Assembly: GCA_029233965.1 (NCBI GenBank)
Contig: JARGOP010000002.1
Span: 1 to 64,000, forward strand
DNA from: Verrucomicrobiales bacterium
Lineage (GTDB): Bacteria; Verrucomicrobiota; Verrucomicrobiia; Verrucomicrobiales; DEV007
Reading direction: 5' to 3'
DNA length: 64,000 nt
How positions within the stretch are numbered: position 1 is the stretch's first letter; every line of letters begins with the position of its first letter. This document shows positions 25,336 to 34,146 of this stretch, one piece after another. A program made the translations under genes and the position numbers. The notes under the pieces are model-generated. The model saw only the letters and a program-made list of their open reading frames with translations, did no database searches and was not told where the DNA came from.

Positions 25336-26160
25336 TCAGCCTTCCCCGTGCGACGCAACCACGGTGCGGCGCAGAGTCGCAATGAGCGATTCCGCGCTCT
25401 CTTCCGATTCTGCGACAAGTTGCTGGAGGCGGTCGCGGAAAATGAAGTAACAAAAGATCGCGGGAAGTGCGACGACGAGACCGGTCGCCGTCGTGATGAG
25501 CGCCTCGGAGATGTTTCCGGCAAACGCGGACGGGTCACCGGTGCCGCCCTGGCTCAGTTTGGCGAAGGCACCGATCATTCCCGAAACGGTTCCGAGCAAA
25601 CCCATCATCGGGGCGGCCTGGGCGATGATGGAGAAGTAGTTGATGGTGCGAACACGGCCCCGGTTGAATTTCCGCGAGGCAGCCGCCATGACCTCCTCGA
25701 GCTTCTCGGTGTCGAGGACGCCGTAGCCGCGATCAACGATGTAGAGCATTCCGGCTTCCATCACGCTGCTCAGGCAGGACGAAGTGGATTGAACTTTCTG
25801 GAGCGCGGATTCGAAGTCCGTTCCTTCCATGTCCTGATTCAGGGCCGCTTCGAGATCGGCAGGGTAGAACTGCTTCCGCTGCAGGTCGATGAGGCAGTAG
25901 ATAAGGAGTCCGATGACGGCAAAAGAGAAGGAGCCGAGGACCCACATGGACCAGCCTCCCGCTTTGATCATTTCAAGGAGATTGACTTCCCCGGAAGAGG
26001 CGGTTCCCGCAGTTTCCTCTGCAGGGTTTGGAATGGTGACTTCAACAGCAGCTTCTCCGGGTATGCTGAGATCAAATTCGTCCTGAGCAGAAGCGGAGTT
26101 AAGGAGGAGAAGGTATCCGGCGACGAGAACAAATGAGAGGTGGTAAACCGATCGATTCAT
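25336..26160 (-). CDS. exbB: ExbB/TolQ-type proton channel with signal peptide
   Basis: From the ATG at 26160 the product is 274 residues. It has a signal peptide (MNRSVYHLSFVLVAGYLLLL) and a short periplasmic stretch, then a first channel helix (GGWSMWVLGSFSFAVIGLLI). The family core follows: YFSIIAQAAPMMGLLGTVSGMIGAF and EALITTATGLVVALPAIFCY. An added N-terminal signal peptide is typical of the MotA/TolQ/ExbB proteins of PVC and Bacteroidota. It is the first gene of the six-gene operon that ends at 18348. The operon promoter should lie in the 120 bp up to the divergent gene at 26281. Confidence 0.94.
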   Translation of the reverse strand: MNRSVYHLSFVLVAGYLLLLNSASAQDEFDLSIPGEAAVEVTIPNPAEETAGTASSGEVNLLEMIKAGGWSMWVLGSFSFAVIGLLIYCLIDLQRKQFYPADLEAALNQDMEGTDFESALQKVQSTSSCLSSVMEAGMLYIVDRGYGVLDTEKLEEVMAAASRKFNRGRVRTINYFSIIAQAAPMMGLLGTVSGMIGAFAKLSQGGTGDPSAFAGNISEALITTATGLVVALPAIFCYFIFRDRLQQLVAESEESAESLIATLRRTVVASHGEG

Positions 26161-26280
26161 GAGGGTGAAGGTTTTCCGCAGGGGCTTTCTGGGGGGTAAC
26201 AGGAAAGCGGATTTTGCGACGGAATGGCAATCTAATTCGATGCAAATTGTTGTGCCCACTATCTGCCCCGGGATCCGGAG

Positions 26281-26928
26281 ATGATGAAGGATCTTCTCCG
26301 GACGGCGCTCGCGGAATTTGAGCCGGTGCTAGTTGCCGCGATCGAGCCGGGAGAAATCGTTCCGAGATGGGGCTACACCGCACCCGAAGGCGGACTCGTT
26401 GTGCGGGTCAATACGAAAATTCCCGGAGGCTACGACACACCGGCGAATGAGAGTCAGCGGCTCTTTCAGGAGGGCATCGGGCGGGATAATTTCCGGATTC
26501 GTCAGGATGAGCACAAAGCACTCGCCGAAGGTCGGATCGAGGAGAGTCTGCTGCGACGACTCGCACGATTTCACTGTGTCGACAACACGAGGGGAGAGCC
26601 GCCGATGTGGGAGCCCGATGAAGTGCAGAGCCTCTCGCAGCAGTGGAAAGATAGTCATGTCGAAGGTCGCGTCCATTTGAAGACCGCGGACGGGACCCGT
26701 GAGTTCGAGGCGGATCTTTTCGGCTTTGTCGAAGCGCTCGACGGAACCGTGACGCGGTTCGATCTTGTCGTGAAAGGTCTCTTTCGAGGCGAAGGTCAAT
26801 ACACCCGCGGCGCTCCGAAAGGCGATTTTCCACTCGGGATTCGCTTCACGCTTGCGGACGGAAGTGACATCGCGGACAGCGTTCCCCCGCAGGGATCACG
26901 CGGCTGGGTCGAGAATTACCTGCAGTGA
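26281..26928 (+). CDS. Conserved hypothetical protein
   Basis: This 215-residue soluble protein has a balanced composition, no signal peptide and no membrane helix. Features seen include a Trp- and Asp-rich middle (MWEPDEVQSLSQQWKDSHVEG) and a C-terminal beta region (FDLVVKGLFRGEGQYTRG). It is transcribed away from exbB and is followed by a large palindromic repeat. I do not recognise the family. Coding status is supported by length, composition and lack of a competing frame. Confidence 0.7.
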   Translation: MMKDLLRTALAEFEPVLVAAIEPGEIVPRWGYTAPEGGLVVRVNTKIPGGYDTPANESQRLFQEGIGRDNFRIRQDEHKALAEGRIEESLLRRLARFHCVDNTRGEPPMWEPDEVQSLSQQWKDSHVEGRVHLKTADGTREFEADLFGFVEALDGTVTRFDLVVKGLFRGEGQYTRGAPKGDFPLGIRFTLADGSDIADSVPPQGSRGWVENYLQ

Positions 26929-26939
26929 GAAAGCGGGGG

Positions 26940-27011
26940 TGGAGTGAGGGCTTCAGCCCTTTACCGATGCGGCGCCACTTCGAGTGGAGAAGGGCCGAAG
27001 CCCTCACTCCA
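26940..27011. repeat. Large imperfect palindrome (REP-like element)
   Basis: Two 22-nt arms, 26940-26961 and 26990-27011, are inverted copies with one mismatch and are separated by 28 bp that include GGCGCC. The arms begin TGGAGTGAGGGCTTC. The element lies between two plus-strand genes and could fold as a hairpin. It has no T-run. It looks like a dispersed palindromic repeat. Confidence 0.7.
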
Positions 27012-27072
27012 GCCCTCCTGATTACGCATTTCTTTCCTGTCGTCCGCCGTCAAATCCGCTAAACTTTCGGCC

Positions 27073-27999
27073 ATGGAAAAATCCTCACCTTTCTCCCGTC
27101 GTTCCTTTGTCTCCGGATCCGCTGCGACCGTGGCTGCAGTCGCCGCTTCGATGAGTCACCGTTTTGCCCTTGCTGAAGAAGCCGCCGAAAAGGCAGGTGT
27201 GGGCGGAAAGATCAATCACTCCGCCTGCAAATGGTGCTACAAAGACATCTCGCTCGATGATCTCTGCACGGCCGGTAAAGAGTTTGGCCTGCAGTCGGTT
27301 GAGCTGCTCATGCCGGAGGATTTTGCGACGCTGAAAAAGCATGAGATGCACTGCGCCATGGTCAGCTTCCCCTCTGCTGAAGTGGAAATCGGCGGGAAGA
27401 AAAAGAAGATCGGAACGATTCCCAACGCCTTCAACCGTGTCGAGCATCACGACACCCTCGTGGAAATTTACGAGCCGCATCTCAAGGCCAGCGCCGACGC
27501 CGGATTCAAGCAGGTCATCTGTTTTTCCGGAAACCGCGATGGCATGGACGATGAGGAAGGTCTCAAGAACTGTGCGATCGGATTGAAGCGTCTCATGCCT
27601 CTCTGCGAGAAACTCGGCGTGACCCTTTCCATGGAGCTGCTCAATTCCAAAGTGAACCACAAGGACTACATGTGCGATCTCTCGAGCTGGGGTGCCGCGC
27701 TGTGTGAGGAAGTTGGATCGGAGCACTTCAAGCTTCTCTACGACATCTATCACATGCAGATCATGGAGGGTGACATCATTGCCACGATCAAAGACCGTCA
27801 TCAGTATTTCAGCCACTACCACACCGGCGGTGTTCCCGGCCGTGCCGAGATCGATGAAACCCAGGAGCTTTACTACCCGGCGATCATGAAGGCCATCGTC
27901 GAGACCGGCTATGTCGGGTATGTCGCGCAGGAGTTCATTCCCAAGCGCGAGGACAAGATTGCCTCTCTGAAACAGGCGGTCGGGATTTGTACGGTGTAA
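27073..27999 (+). CDS. Tat-exported hydroxypyruvate-isomerase-like TIM-barrel protein
   Basis: The 308-residue product starts with a twin-Arg signal (FSRRSFVSGSAATVAAVAAS). The mature part fits the Hyi/xylose-isomerase-like TIM barrel, with the likely metal and sugar ligands in VTLSMELLNSKVNH, LLYDIYHMQIMEGD, HYHTGGVPGR and GYVGYVAQEF. Cytosolic Hyi interconverts hydroxypyruvate and tartronate semialdehyde. PVC genomes often carry Tat-exported relatives whose substrates are unknown, so isomerase activity on a sugar-like compound in the periplasm is inferred only. A palindromic repeat with a T-run follows and may end transcription. Confidence 0.88.
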   Translation: MEKSSPFSRRSFVSGSAATVAAVAASMSHRFALAEEAAEKAGVGGKINHSACKWCYKDISLDDLCTAGKEFGLQSVELLMPEDFATLKKHEMHCAMVSFPSAEVEIGGKKKKIGTIPNAFNRVEHHDTLVEIYEPHLKASADAGFKQVICFSGNRDGMDDEEGLKNCAIGLKRLMPLCEKLGVTLSMELLNSKVNHKDYMCDLSSWGAALCEEVGSEHFKLLYDIYHMQIMEGDIIATIKDRHQYFSHYHTGGVPGRAEIDETQELYYPAIMKAIVETGYVGYVAQEFIPKREDKIASLKQAVGICTV

Positions 28000-28032
28000 G
28001 TGCTTCGGGAGAGATCACCGTGGCTCTGCTTG

Positions 28033-28111
28033 AAAAACCACAGAAAGCACGGAATACACGAAAAGGGCTTTCTCAAGGCCTTCTGTGTGTTTGGTGTATT
28101 CCGTGGTTTTT
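28033..28111. repeat. Palindromic repeat with 9-nt insertion in one arm
   Basis: The right arm (28094-28111) is GTGTATTCCGTGGTTTTT. The left arm carries its exact complement in two halves (28033-28041 and 28051-28059), split by the 9 nt AGAAAGCAC. The right arm ends in a T-run, so it may also act as the terminator of the preceding gene. The ACCACGGAATACAC-type word is typical of dispersed repeats in environmental genomes. Confidence 0.65.
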
Positions 28112-28145
28112 CTCAGCACATGGTGACTGTTTGACCAGACAATCT

Positions 28146-28424
28146 TCAGCTAAGGGTGAAGTAAAGCACCACAAGCCCGACCCAAAAAAGTAGCCCGATC
28201 AGAGTCGCAAGGTCCGCGTCGACCTCCCGATTCGCACGCGAGGCATTCCATTTTCTGCTGTCTCTCTTTCGCCGGGACTTTGGAGGCCGTGGAGTGACTC
28301 TGCCAAAGGTGAAGGTCCAAATCAGAGCCCGCCCGGTTCCGTAGCAGAACGACTCGAGGATCAGTTCGAACAGAATTCTCCCGAAAAAGCGAAAAATGCC
28401 CTCGACGATTTCATCCGCTGGCAT
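28146..28424 (-). CDS. Small conserved membrane protein
   Basis: The 92-residue product has an N-terminal amphipathic or membrane part (IVEGIFRFFGRILFELILES), the stretch YGTGRALIWTFTFGRV, a very basic middle (RPPKSRRKRDSRKW) and a C-terminal membrane helix (LATLIGLLFWVGLVVLYFTL). The order resembles small two-helix membrane proteins found in many Gram-negatives. Function unknown. It follows the L,D-transpeptidase gene on the same strand by 15 bp and may be co-transcribed with it. Confidence 0.65.
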   Translation of the reverse strand: MPADEIVEGIFRFFGRILFELILESFCYGTGRALIWTFTFGRVTPRPPKSRRKRDSRKWNASRANREVDADLATLIGLLFWVGLVVLYFTLS

Positions 28425-28439
28425 AATTAGATTCTCGGC

Positions 28440-29174
28440 TCACGGCAGCTTCCACGAGGCGCGATACTGCTCGTATTCTGCCTGCGGGAGGAGCACATAA
28501 ACCGGGCGCTTCTTTGGTTCCACCGTCGCGATAAGGCGCTTCAGATTTTCTTCCGACATTGTTGTGCAGCCGAAGGTGGCGGAGCCGCCGCTGTTTCTCC
28601 AGATGTGAAAAAAGATCGAGGAGCCTGCTCCCGGAGTGATATTCGGGTAGGCATTGTGGGCGATGAAGAGTTTGAGGGAGTGGGCGTGGTCCCCCTGTTT
28701 CATCTGCGCTTTCTTCTCCTCCCCGGTCCTCGGCGCGTAGTCAATGCGGCGATACATATTGTAGTGGGGAGAATCCGGGTCCTCGTACCAGAGGCAACCC
28801 TCGGTGACTTGAACGTAGCTGAGGTTGGGTGATTTTTTGATCGAAGGCGCGTAGCCCCAGGCGCCCCCGAGGTCGAAGACCCCGGCCGGGGCACGGCGGT
28901 CCCCCTCTTTCTTTGTTGTCACGCCCGCAGGAACGGGATGGAGGCCTTTGCCCCAGACGAGACCGTTCTGTCCGAGGCGTCCTTTCCATGAAGAACCGGT
29001 TTGCCTCCACCCGCTGAGGCCGCGTTCATACATCGTCAGGGTGACGTGGGAGGAATCCCAGCTCGAAGCGATGCCGACGAGGCATTGCTTCGAATCAGAG
29101 GGCAGCTCAAAGGCAGCGGCCGGGGCGGGAAGAGCAAAAGATGAAAGGAAGAGGGAAAAAGCGAGGCGCTTCAT
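28440..29174 (-). CDS. L,D-transpeptidase (YkuD-type) family protein
   Basis: The 244-residue exported protein has a signal peptide (MKRLAFSLFLSSFALPAPAA). The catalytic signature is SIFFHIWRNSGGSATFGCTT near residues 184-203, with the conserved His and the nucleophilic Cys. Upstream, APAGVFDLGGAWGYAP matches the substrate-cleft region of the family. Such enzymes make 3-3 crosslinks in peptidoglycan or attach proteins to it. Some relatives are hydrolases, so the exact reaction is open. Confidence 0.87.
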   Translation of the reverse strand: MKRLAFSLFLSSFALPAPAAAFELPSDSKQCLVGIASSWDSSHVTLTMYERGLSGWRQTGSSWKGRLGQNGLVWGKGLHPVPAGVTTKKEGDRRAPAGVFDLGGAWGYAPSIKKSPNLSYVQVTEGCLWYEDPDSPHYNMYRRIDYAPRTGEEKKAQMKQGDHAHSLKLFIAHNAYPNITPGAGSSIFFHIWRNSGGSATFGCTTMSEENLKRLIATVEPKKRPVYVLLPQAEYEQYRASWKLP

Positions 29175-29247
29175 GGCGGAAAGATAGCTTCAGGTAAGCG
29201 AAATATCCAATGGCCTGTTTCATGACCCGCCGGTGCAGGGCGTCCGG

Positions 29248-30279
29248 TCACGGGATCGGAATCTGTTCCTGAATCCCTTTGAAATACTCCACCGTTACCA
29301 CACTGCCACGGGCAGGCCCGATCCCGATTCTACCCTCGGCATCGGAATAATTCCCGCGGACCTCCCCGCGTTTCTCACCGTCGACAGTGACCGTGATGGC
29401 TTCTTCGGTCACGTGGATTTCGATGTCATACATACGGTTTGGCTTGATGAAACCGGCATCGGGAAACCCGTTCTGGTTCCGGTCAACAGGTTCGACGATA
29501 CGAAGTTCGCCAGGTCGCACCTCCCAACCCAGAACGACGATTCCCCGCTGTCCGAAGTAAAGCCGGATATTTTCACTGTCAGTTTCGGCGCGGGCCAGGA
29601 TGCGGAAAGGTGTTTTGAAGACTCGCTTTCCGGCGACGTAAGCTCCGTCAAAGGCCTCACTGGTGATGACATAATCTCCGCCCCGACGAGTCAATTCACA
29701 GTTGGTGTCGATGACGTAGTTTTCCTCTTCGCCGAGGACGAGTTCCACATTTGCCGCTGCGCTCGCCGGTTCGGTCCCGCTTATCTCCGCTTCAGCCACT
29801 TCGATGGCATTTTTTACGGCAAGAGCTTCATCGAACTCTCCTGCCTTTGTCAGCTCCCGAATGATGATTTCGAGACTTTTACGGTAAGTTTCGAAAGCTG
29901 TCCTCTCGGCTGCGGAAATGTCATTCTGAAGGGATTCCCTTTCTCTCCAATAGATCTGGCGCAGAGCGTTCAGCGGCTCGATCGGGGAAGGCGGTGCCGG
30001 TTCAGTCCGATCACGGAAGGTTTCCCTCTCCTGCTTGATGACCAGGAGCCCTTCGAGGTCGCCTTCGTTTTGTAAGTCTTTTCCGAGACGCTCAAGCGCC
30101 TGATCCAAATTGTCCTGCAGGGCGACCAGTGGTTTTCCCGCTTCAGCCCGTTCCACTTCGAAGAGCAGCCTTGCCTCACTCGCGGTGAGGATCTTGTCCC
30201 TGATCGATTGGGAGAAGACGGGTGAACTGCAAACTGCTGAAACCAGCAGTAAGGCAGTGATTTTTTGCAAGTGATCCAT
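29248..30279 (-). CDS. Exported coiled-coil protein with LamG/DUF1080-like C-terminal domain
   Basis: The 343-residue product has a signal peptide ending near SSPVFSQ. The N-terminal half is alpha-helical (about residues 30-165), with ERLGKDLQNEGDLEGLLVIK and LTKAGEFDEALAVKNAIEV. The C-terminal half is beta-rich, with MYDIEIHVTEEAITVTVDGE and GRIGIGPARGSVVTVEYFKG, resembling the jelly-roll domain of DUF1080 or LamG proteins. This two-part layout recurs in verrucomicrobial exported proteins. No catalytic residues were recognised. It is monocistronic and faces the fucP promoter region. Confidence 0.7.
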   Translation of the reverse strand: MDHLQKITALLLVSAVCSSPVFSQSIRDKILTASEARLLFEVERAEAGKPLVALQDNLDQALERLGKDLQNEGDLEGLLVIKQERETFRDRTEPAPPSPIEPLNALRQIYWRERESLQNDISAAERTAFETYRKSLEIIIRELTKAGEFDEALAVKNAIEVAEAEISGTEPASAAANVELVLGEEENYVIDTNCELTRRGGDYVITSEAFDGAYVAGKRVFKTPFRILARAETDSENIRLYFGQRGIVVLGWEVRPGELRIVEPVDRNQNGFPDAGFIKPNRMYDIEIHVTEEAITVTVDGEKRGEVRGNYSDAEGRIGIGPARGSVVTVEYFKGIQEQIPIP

Positions 30280-30438
30280 GGGCTATTCCTCGGAAAAGAA
30301 TGACTGGATTTCGGGAAAGTGTCAAAGGAGGCGATACCACAATGTAGCTATCCTACCCGCCATCGCGCAGGCGAAGGCAAAGGGAGGTCTTGCCTTCAGG
30401 GAGGATCTGAGATTTGATCTTCGGATTCACTCGATTCC

Positions 30439-31752
30439 ATGAGCCACGATTCATCCTCCCTGCGCACTATTCCGAAGATCTACCTCTTTGGATTCATCCT
30501 CGTCACGACGCTCTTCTCGCTCTGGGGGTTCGCGAATGACGTGACGAATCCCATGGTCGCGGCATTTAAGAACATCCTCCTTCTGAGCAATACCCAGAGC
30601 TCGCTGGTGCAGTCAGCCTTTTACGGCGGTTACTGCGTCATGGCGATTCCGGCGGCAATCTTTATCAAGCGCTTCACTTACAAGAGCGGAATTCTCATGG
30701 GACTGGGACTCTATGCGCTGGGGTGCCTGCTCTTCATCCCTGCGGGGAACCTGCAGCAGTTCGCCCCCTTCCTTCTTGCCTACTTTGTCATGACTTGCGG
30801 TCTTTCCTTTCTGGAAACGAGTGCAAACCCCTACATCCTCTCCATGGGGCCTGAGGAAACCGCGACGCGGCGCCTCAATCTGGCGCAGGCGTTCAATCCG
30901 ATCGGCTCGATCACCGGCATGTTTGTTGCGAAGGAGTTTATTCTCGCCCGCCTCGACAAGACGGATGAGGCCGCGCGTCGCGAAATGCTTGAGGCGGATC
31001 CCGATGCTTTCGCTGCCGTTGCGAAGAGCGATCTAAATGTCATCGTCGGTCCCTATCTGGTACTCGGCGTCGTCGTGGCGATCGCCTTTGTCGTCTTCGC
31101 GATCGCCCGGCTTCCGCGCACCGGTGAGAGCGGCCCGCGCCCACTGGATCTCGGAGGCACCTTCCGGCGCTTGATCGCGAACCGGCGCTACCGGCGCGGA
31201 GTCGTGGCGCAGGCTTTTTACATCGGGGCTCAGATCATGTGCTGGACCTTCATCATCCAATACGCCGGGGCGACGATGGGCATGAGTAAGGAGGAAGCCC
31301 AGGGTTACAATATCATCGCGATGATCATTTTCGTCTCGAGTCGATTCATCTGCACCTTCCTTTTGCACTATGTCAGTCCCGGTCAGCTTCTTCTCGGCCT
31401 CGCTATCGGTGGCGGATTGTTGTCACTCGGGACGGTGTTTCTCCCCGGCATGGTCGGACTCTGGTCGCTCGTCGGGATTTCGGCCTGCATGTCGCTGATG
31501 TTCCCCACGATCTACGGGCTCGCTCTCGACGGGCTGGGTGACGACGCGAAGCTTGGCTCGGCCGGACTCATCCTCGCGATTGGCGGGGGGTGTCTCATGC
31601 CGCCACTCCAGGCGATGATCATTGATCAGGAAACGTTCCTTGGACTGATGGGAGCGCGGGCGTCGTTCTTTCTCCCTGCGATTTGTTTCGTCGTGGTGGC
31701 TTTGTATGGGTGGAGTGCGTCCCGAAGCCGCAGTGGTGCTGCCATTTCCTGA
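30439..31752 (+). CDS. fucP: L-fucose:H+ symporter family permease
   Basis: This 437-residue MFS protein has 12 predicted membrane helices. The FucP hallmarks are present: FSLWGFANDVTNPMVAAF (with the proton-linked Asp) and the SFLETSANPYIL motif (with the substrate-linked Glu). No other fuc gene lies beside it. Together with a sulfatase and an FGE-like protein in the window, fucose release from sulfated polysaccharide is a reasonable inference. Relatives carry other hexoses, so the substrate is not certain. Confidence 0.88.
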   Translation: MSHDSSSLRTIPKIYLFGFILVTTLFSLWGFANDVTNPMVAAFKNILLLSNTQSSLVQSAFYGGYCVMAIPAAIFIKRFTYKSGILMGLGLYALGCLLFIPAGNLQQFAPFLLAYFVMTCGLSFLETSANPYILSMGPEETATRRLNLAQAFNPIGSITGMFVAKEFILARLDKTDEAARREMLEADPDAFAAVAKSDLNVIVGPYLVLGVVVAIAFVVFAIARLPRTGESGPRPLDLGGTFRRLIANRRYRRGVVAQAFYIGAQIMCWTFIIQYAGATMGMSKEEAQGYNIIAMIIFVSSRFICTFLLHYVSPGQLLLGLAIGGGLLSLGTVFLPGMVGLWSLVGISACMSLMFPTIYGLALDGLGDDAKLGSAGLILAIGGGCLMPPLQAMIIDQETFLGLMGARASFFLPAICFVVVALYGWSASRSRSGAAIS

Positions 31753-31766
31753 GGGATGTGGTCTCC

Positions 31767-32483
31767 CTAGGAATTTACGACAAGGTGGGCGATCAGGCCC
31801 AGGAGAAACCCGGCCACGGCCCCGAGCGGAGGTGACCAGTGTCGTTCCAGCTTTGCCTGCGGGGCGATATCCTGAAAAATGAGATAGAGGATTCCTCCCG
31901 CGGAAAACAGCATGAGACCGGAGATTGCAGTCGGAAAGTCAGCGAGGAAAAAATATCCTCCGAGACCACAGACGGGGCCCAGGAGGGCGAGGGCGCTGAA
32001 GGTGATCAGGATGTGCAAGGGGCGCAGAGAGCCGGAGGCAGACACTTCCCGGTAGGAATTGAATCCCTCGGGGAGATTCTGAAGGGCAATGAGGACAGCG
32101 AGGAGAGGCCCGACCGGACTGCCGGAGCCGAAGGCGGCCCCGAGCGCGATCGCCTCCGGAATAAAGTCCGCAAGCATCGCGACGAGTTGGGCGGCCTGTG
32201 TTTTTCGCGAGGCGAGCAAGACATCCAAACCGAAAAAGGTGACGCCTCCGAGAAGGAACCAGAAGGCCACAGCCGGGATGCTGAGATCAGCAATTCCCTC
32301 CGGCACGAGTACGAGCGCGACAGCCGAAAGGAGGGCTCCCCCTCCGAACGCGATCACGAAATGCCGGAACTCGTTCTCCAGCCAGCGTGGCTTAATCTGC
32401 TCGAATCGGGCAAGCACGGCCCCTAGGGGCATGGCAGCTCCGGCGAGGAGGGTCCAGAGGACGATGGCGAGTGGTTCGGTCAC
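31767..32483 (-). CDS. ZIP-family-like metal transporter
   Basis: From the GTG at 32483 the product is 238 residues. An in-frame ATG at 32546 adds 21 residues of poorer quality. About eight membrane helices are present. The ZIP helix 4 and 5 motifs can be seen as ADFIPEAIALG and LQNLPEGFNSY. In classical ZIP proteins these read HNxPEG, so the metal-binding His is replaced by Asp and Gln here. Selectivity may therefore differ from zinc or iron. It ends 15 bp from the convergent fucP. Confidence 0.75.
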   Translation of the reverse strand: MTEPLAIVLWTLLAGAAMPLGAVLARFEQIKPRWLENEFRHFVIAFGGGALLSAVALVLVPEGIADLSIPAVAFWFLLGGVTFFGLDVLLASRKTQAAQLVAMLADFIPEAIALGAAFGSGSPVGPLLAVLIALQNLPEGFNSYREVSASGSLRPLHILITFSALALLGPVCGLGGYFFLADFPTAISGLMLFSAGGILYLIFQDIAPQAKLERHWSPPLGAVAGFLLGLIAHLVVNS

Positions 32484-32625
32484 AATTGGTATACGTAATC
32501 GGATTTGTCGGAGTGGAGACCTAACAGGATTGAACGCGAGATCCAACTCTGAACGTTCCGGTCACCCCGAAATTTTTCCAAAGAGAAAAGGTAAAATTGG
32601 TCACGAGGCACGGCGAGGGGAGCAG

Positions 32626-33993
32626 CTAAGATCGCGGGGTCGACCTTGACCATTGGCGCAGCCAGTAGCGCGCTCTCGACTGCCGGAGCATGAATCGCAT
32701 GAGTGCTTCCCATCGTACACTCTTCGGTTCCTCGATTCGGGTGCAGAGAAACACGGCGATCCCGAAAAGGAAGGCGAGAAGCGCGAAGAGAAGGCTCCAG
32801 GAATTGAGGACGAATCCCGGAATCGTGACCACGGAAAGAGTTGCCGTGGCATCAATGAGAATGCCCCAGAGGATCGGAGCGAGACCGAGGCCCAGACTAC
32901 TGACGACCGAGAAGATCGCAAAGTAGTGACTTCGTCCCGCATCGGGCACGGATAGCATCACGAGCCGGAGATTGGAGAGGTTTACCATCGAGCCGGCAAG
33001 ACCGAGAATAAGCATGAGTCCAATGACGAGAGGAACGTGTGGAGAAATAACTCCCCCTGCAATAGCGGTCCAGAGTCCAAGGAGAAGGATCCACACGATC
33101 ATTCCCACAATCAGGATGGGGCGACTGCCGAAGCGGTCGAGCCCTCTCGAAATGAGCATCTGATTGAGAAGCGCCCCGATGAAAGTGACGGAAGTCAGCA
33201 TCAGGATCGCCTTCTCTGTCCAGATTCCCTCCTCCTTCAACCAGGCGACGAGAAAGGTAAGGACGCCCCCGTTTGCGAGAGCCCAGACGACATTCATTCC
33301 GAGGAGCTTTCGAAAGGGGCGGAGGCTGAGCATGGTCGATAGACCGGGTCGGGGCGGACGCTGATCCGGGTCGACCCGCGGTTCCGGTGGAATCCGGCGT
33401 AGAAAAAGCAGACTGATTGCGGCGCAAACCGCGCTGAAGAAAAAGAGGACGGAGAACCTCCACGGAGCCGGGTCTCCGCCCAGGAGCCCTGCGGCGAGCC
33501 AGAAGGCAAAGAAGCTGGCGATGTTGACCATCATTGCCTCACGGGTCAGAAACGTGCCGCGCCTGTTCGCAGAGATGATCGAGGTGATCCAGGGGAGCCA
33601 TCCACAGCTCGAGATACCACGGGAAAGATTGAAGAGGAAAAGGAGCAATAAAACGAGGGCGAGCCGACTCTCCGCAGGAAGAAAACCGGCGGAGAGAGGG
33701 ACCAAAGCGAGCAAAAAGACGAAGACGGTGCGAACGCTCCAGCCCGAGAGCACGAATTTTTTATAGCCGACCGCATCGACGAACCGGGCCGCCGGGATCT
33801 GGAAGATCACGAGGAGCGGAAGCATTCCGGCAATAATCCCGAGAACCGTTGCGCTGGCGTCGAGGCTCTTCGCGTAGAGGATCATCGGACTTCCGACCAC
33901 CATCTGGAACGAGAGGGCATTAAACGCCGCAAACGAGATAACGTTGGCGATCCCTTCGTCGGGGGCGGCTTGCGATGGAGAGAGGTCTGACAC
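32626..33993 (-). CDS. MFS transporter
   Basis: The 455-residue protein has about 12 membrane helices in two halves joined by a basic, Pro-rich loop near residues 205-220 (PPEPRVDPDQRPPRPG). The loop after helix 2 (ARFVDAVGYKKFV) and that after helix 8 (SRGLDRFGSRPILI) fit the MFS signature. The substrate cannot be told. A bidirectional terminator separates it from tkt upstream. Confidence 0.85.
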   Translation of the reverse strand: MSDLSPSQAAPDEGIANVISFAAFNALSFQMVVGSPMILYAKSLDASATVLGIIAGMLPLLVIFQIPAARFVDAVGYKKFVLSGWSVRTVFVFLLALVPLSAGFLPAESRLALVLLLLFLFNLSRGISSCGWLPWITSIISANRRGTFLTREAMMVNIASFFAFWLAAGLLGGDPAPWRFSVLFFFSAVCAAISLLFLRRIPPEPRVDPDQRPPRPGLSTMLSLRPFRKLLGMNVVWALANGGVLTFLVAWLKEEGIWTEKAILMLTSVTFIGALLNQMLISRGLDRFGSRPILIVGMIVWILLLGLWTAIAGGVISPHVPLVIGLMLILGLAGSMVNLSNLRLVMLSVPDAGRSHYFAIFSVVSSLGLGLAPILWGILIDATATLSVVTIPGFVLNSWSLLFALLAFLFGIAVFLCTRIEEPKSVRWEALMRFMLRQSRARYWLRQWSRSTPRS

Positions 33994-34084
33994 GGGATGG
34001 AACGTGCCTTCGACTGTCCTTTCCCGCCAGTTGATTTCGGTAATGTGGAGGGAAATGATTCAGTCCGCGCACCTCACGGAAAAT

Positions 34085-34116
34085 AAAAAAGCGGAGCCGT
34101 AAGGCCCCGCTTTTTT
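34085..34116. terminator. Bidirectional Rho-independent terminator after tkt
   Basis: GCGGAGCC (34091-34098) pairs with GGCCCCGC (34103-34110) with one mismatch and a 4-nt loop. A-run AAAAAA precedes it and TTTTTT follows, so it can work on both strands. It serves tkt on the minus strand and isolates it from the MFS gene. Confidence 0.88.
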
Positions 34117-34146
34117 CGGAAGTTTTCGTTTCCGGTCAGCCGTAGA

